13,260 nt of DNA from Caryophanales bacterium (GTDB lineage: Bacteria; Bacillota_I; Bacilli_A; RFN20; CAG-288). The notes beneath the pieces are model-generated. The model saw nothing but the letters and a program-made list of their open reading frames with translations. It had not been told where the DNA came from and searched no databases. Positions 13,201 to 13,260 of the stretch are shown piece after piece. The translations under genes were made by a program, and so were the position numbers. The stretch is taken from positions 1 through 13,260 of the forward strand of contig JAJVUU010000049.1 of assembly GCA_021621525.1 (NCBI GenBank), in the 5' to 3' direction. The first letter of the stretch is position 1, and every line of letters starts with the position of its first letter.

Positions 13201-13260
13201 ATTGCCGTTGTCTCCGTTGTTGTTGCGGGGATTCTTGACAATAAGGATAAGAAGCACGAC
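13192..13260 (-). CDS. C-terminal end of a possible small membrane (toxin-like) peptide
   Basis: Read leftward from the window edge, the frame gives VVLLILIVKNPRNNNGDNGNKK and a TAA at 13194-13192. The visible 22 residues are a hydrophobic run, then a short polar, basic tail, the usual shape of small type I toxins and holin-like toxins of Bacillota. Its start lies outside the window. The downstream region can fold as a hairpin on this strand as well, though with a weaker T-run. The forward strand here also encodes a hydrophobic frame (see findings), so the coding strand is not certain. Confidence 0.3.
   Translation of the reverse strand, partial: VVLLILIVKNPRNNNGDNGNKK

Noticed and set aside
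1..13260. CRISPR array, tRNA, rRNA or insertion sequence
   Set aside because: No regularly spaced direct repeats, no cloverleaf or rRNA-like stretch and no transposase with terminal repeats were seen.

Overview
The window looks like chromosomal DNA of a Bacillota (Firmicutes) bacterium, plausibly Erysipelotrichia-like. The evidence is the asp23-nusB-xseA-xseB-dxs-recN gene order, a variant of the accC-yqhY-nusB-folD-xseA-xseB-ispA-dxs-tlyA-argR-recN region of Bacillus-type genomes. TGA is used as a stop codon, GC content is intermediate, and start sites mostly carry AGGAG-type Shine-Dalgarno sequences. The class-level assignment is inference.

Layout. Positions 1-432 hold the C-terminal end of a surface or lectin-like protein of unknown function. 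Positions 433-652 are a mostly empty, AT-richer intergenic stretch ending in a strong extended -10 promoter. From 653 to 11549 there is an unbroken co-directional series of eleven genes with gaps of at most 9 bases or overlaps: a small lipoprotein, tex, asp23-family, an unknown four-helix membrane protein, nusB, xseA, xseB, dxs, recN, dinB and xerD/xerC-like. It is most simply read as one long operon of RNA/transcription factors (Tex, NusB), isoprenoid/vitamin precursor synthesis (Dxs) and DNA repair or recombination (ExoVII, RecN, Pol IV, tyrosine recombinase). deoB (11603-12808) follows with its own promoter and a strong ribosome binding site, and ends at a perfect 17-bp inverted repeat that can terminate transcription on both strands.

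The last 450 bases (12809-13260) carry no conventional gene but are rich in structure. There is a long-loop inverted repeat around a possible 47-residue reverse-strand reading frame. A forward promoter-like pair sits exactly at the left end of a roughly 95-nt structured RNA closed by a 7-bp stem and a T-rich tail. On the opposite strand, running in from the right edge, is the tail of a hydrophobic-then-charged small peptide that stops just inside that RNA. This arrangement resembles the convergent toxin mRNA/antisense RNA loci of type I toxin-antitoxin systems. The evidence is architectural only, and the diagnostic part of the locus lies outside the window.

Compared with the Bacillus-type region, folD, ispA, tlyA and argR are absent from this cluster, while an unknown membrane protein sits between asp23 and nusB, and tex, dinB, the recombinase gene and deoB flank the core.
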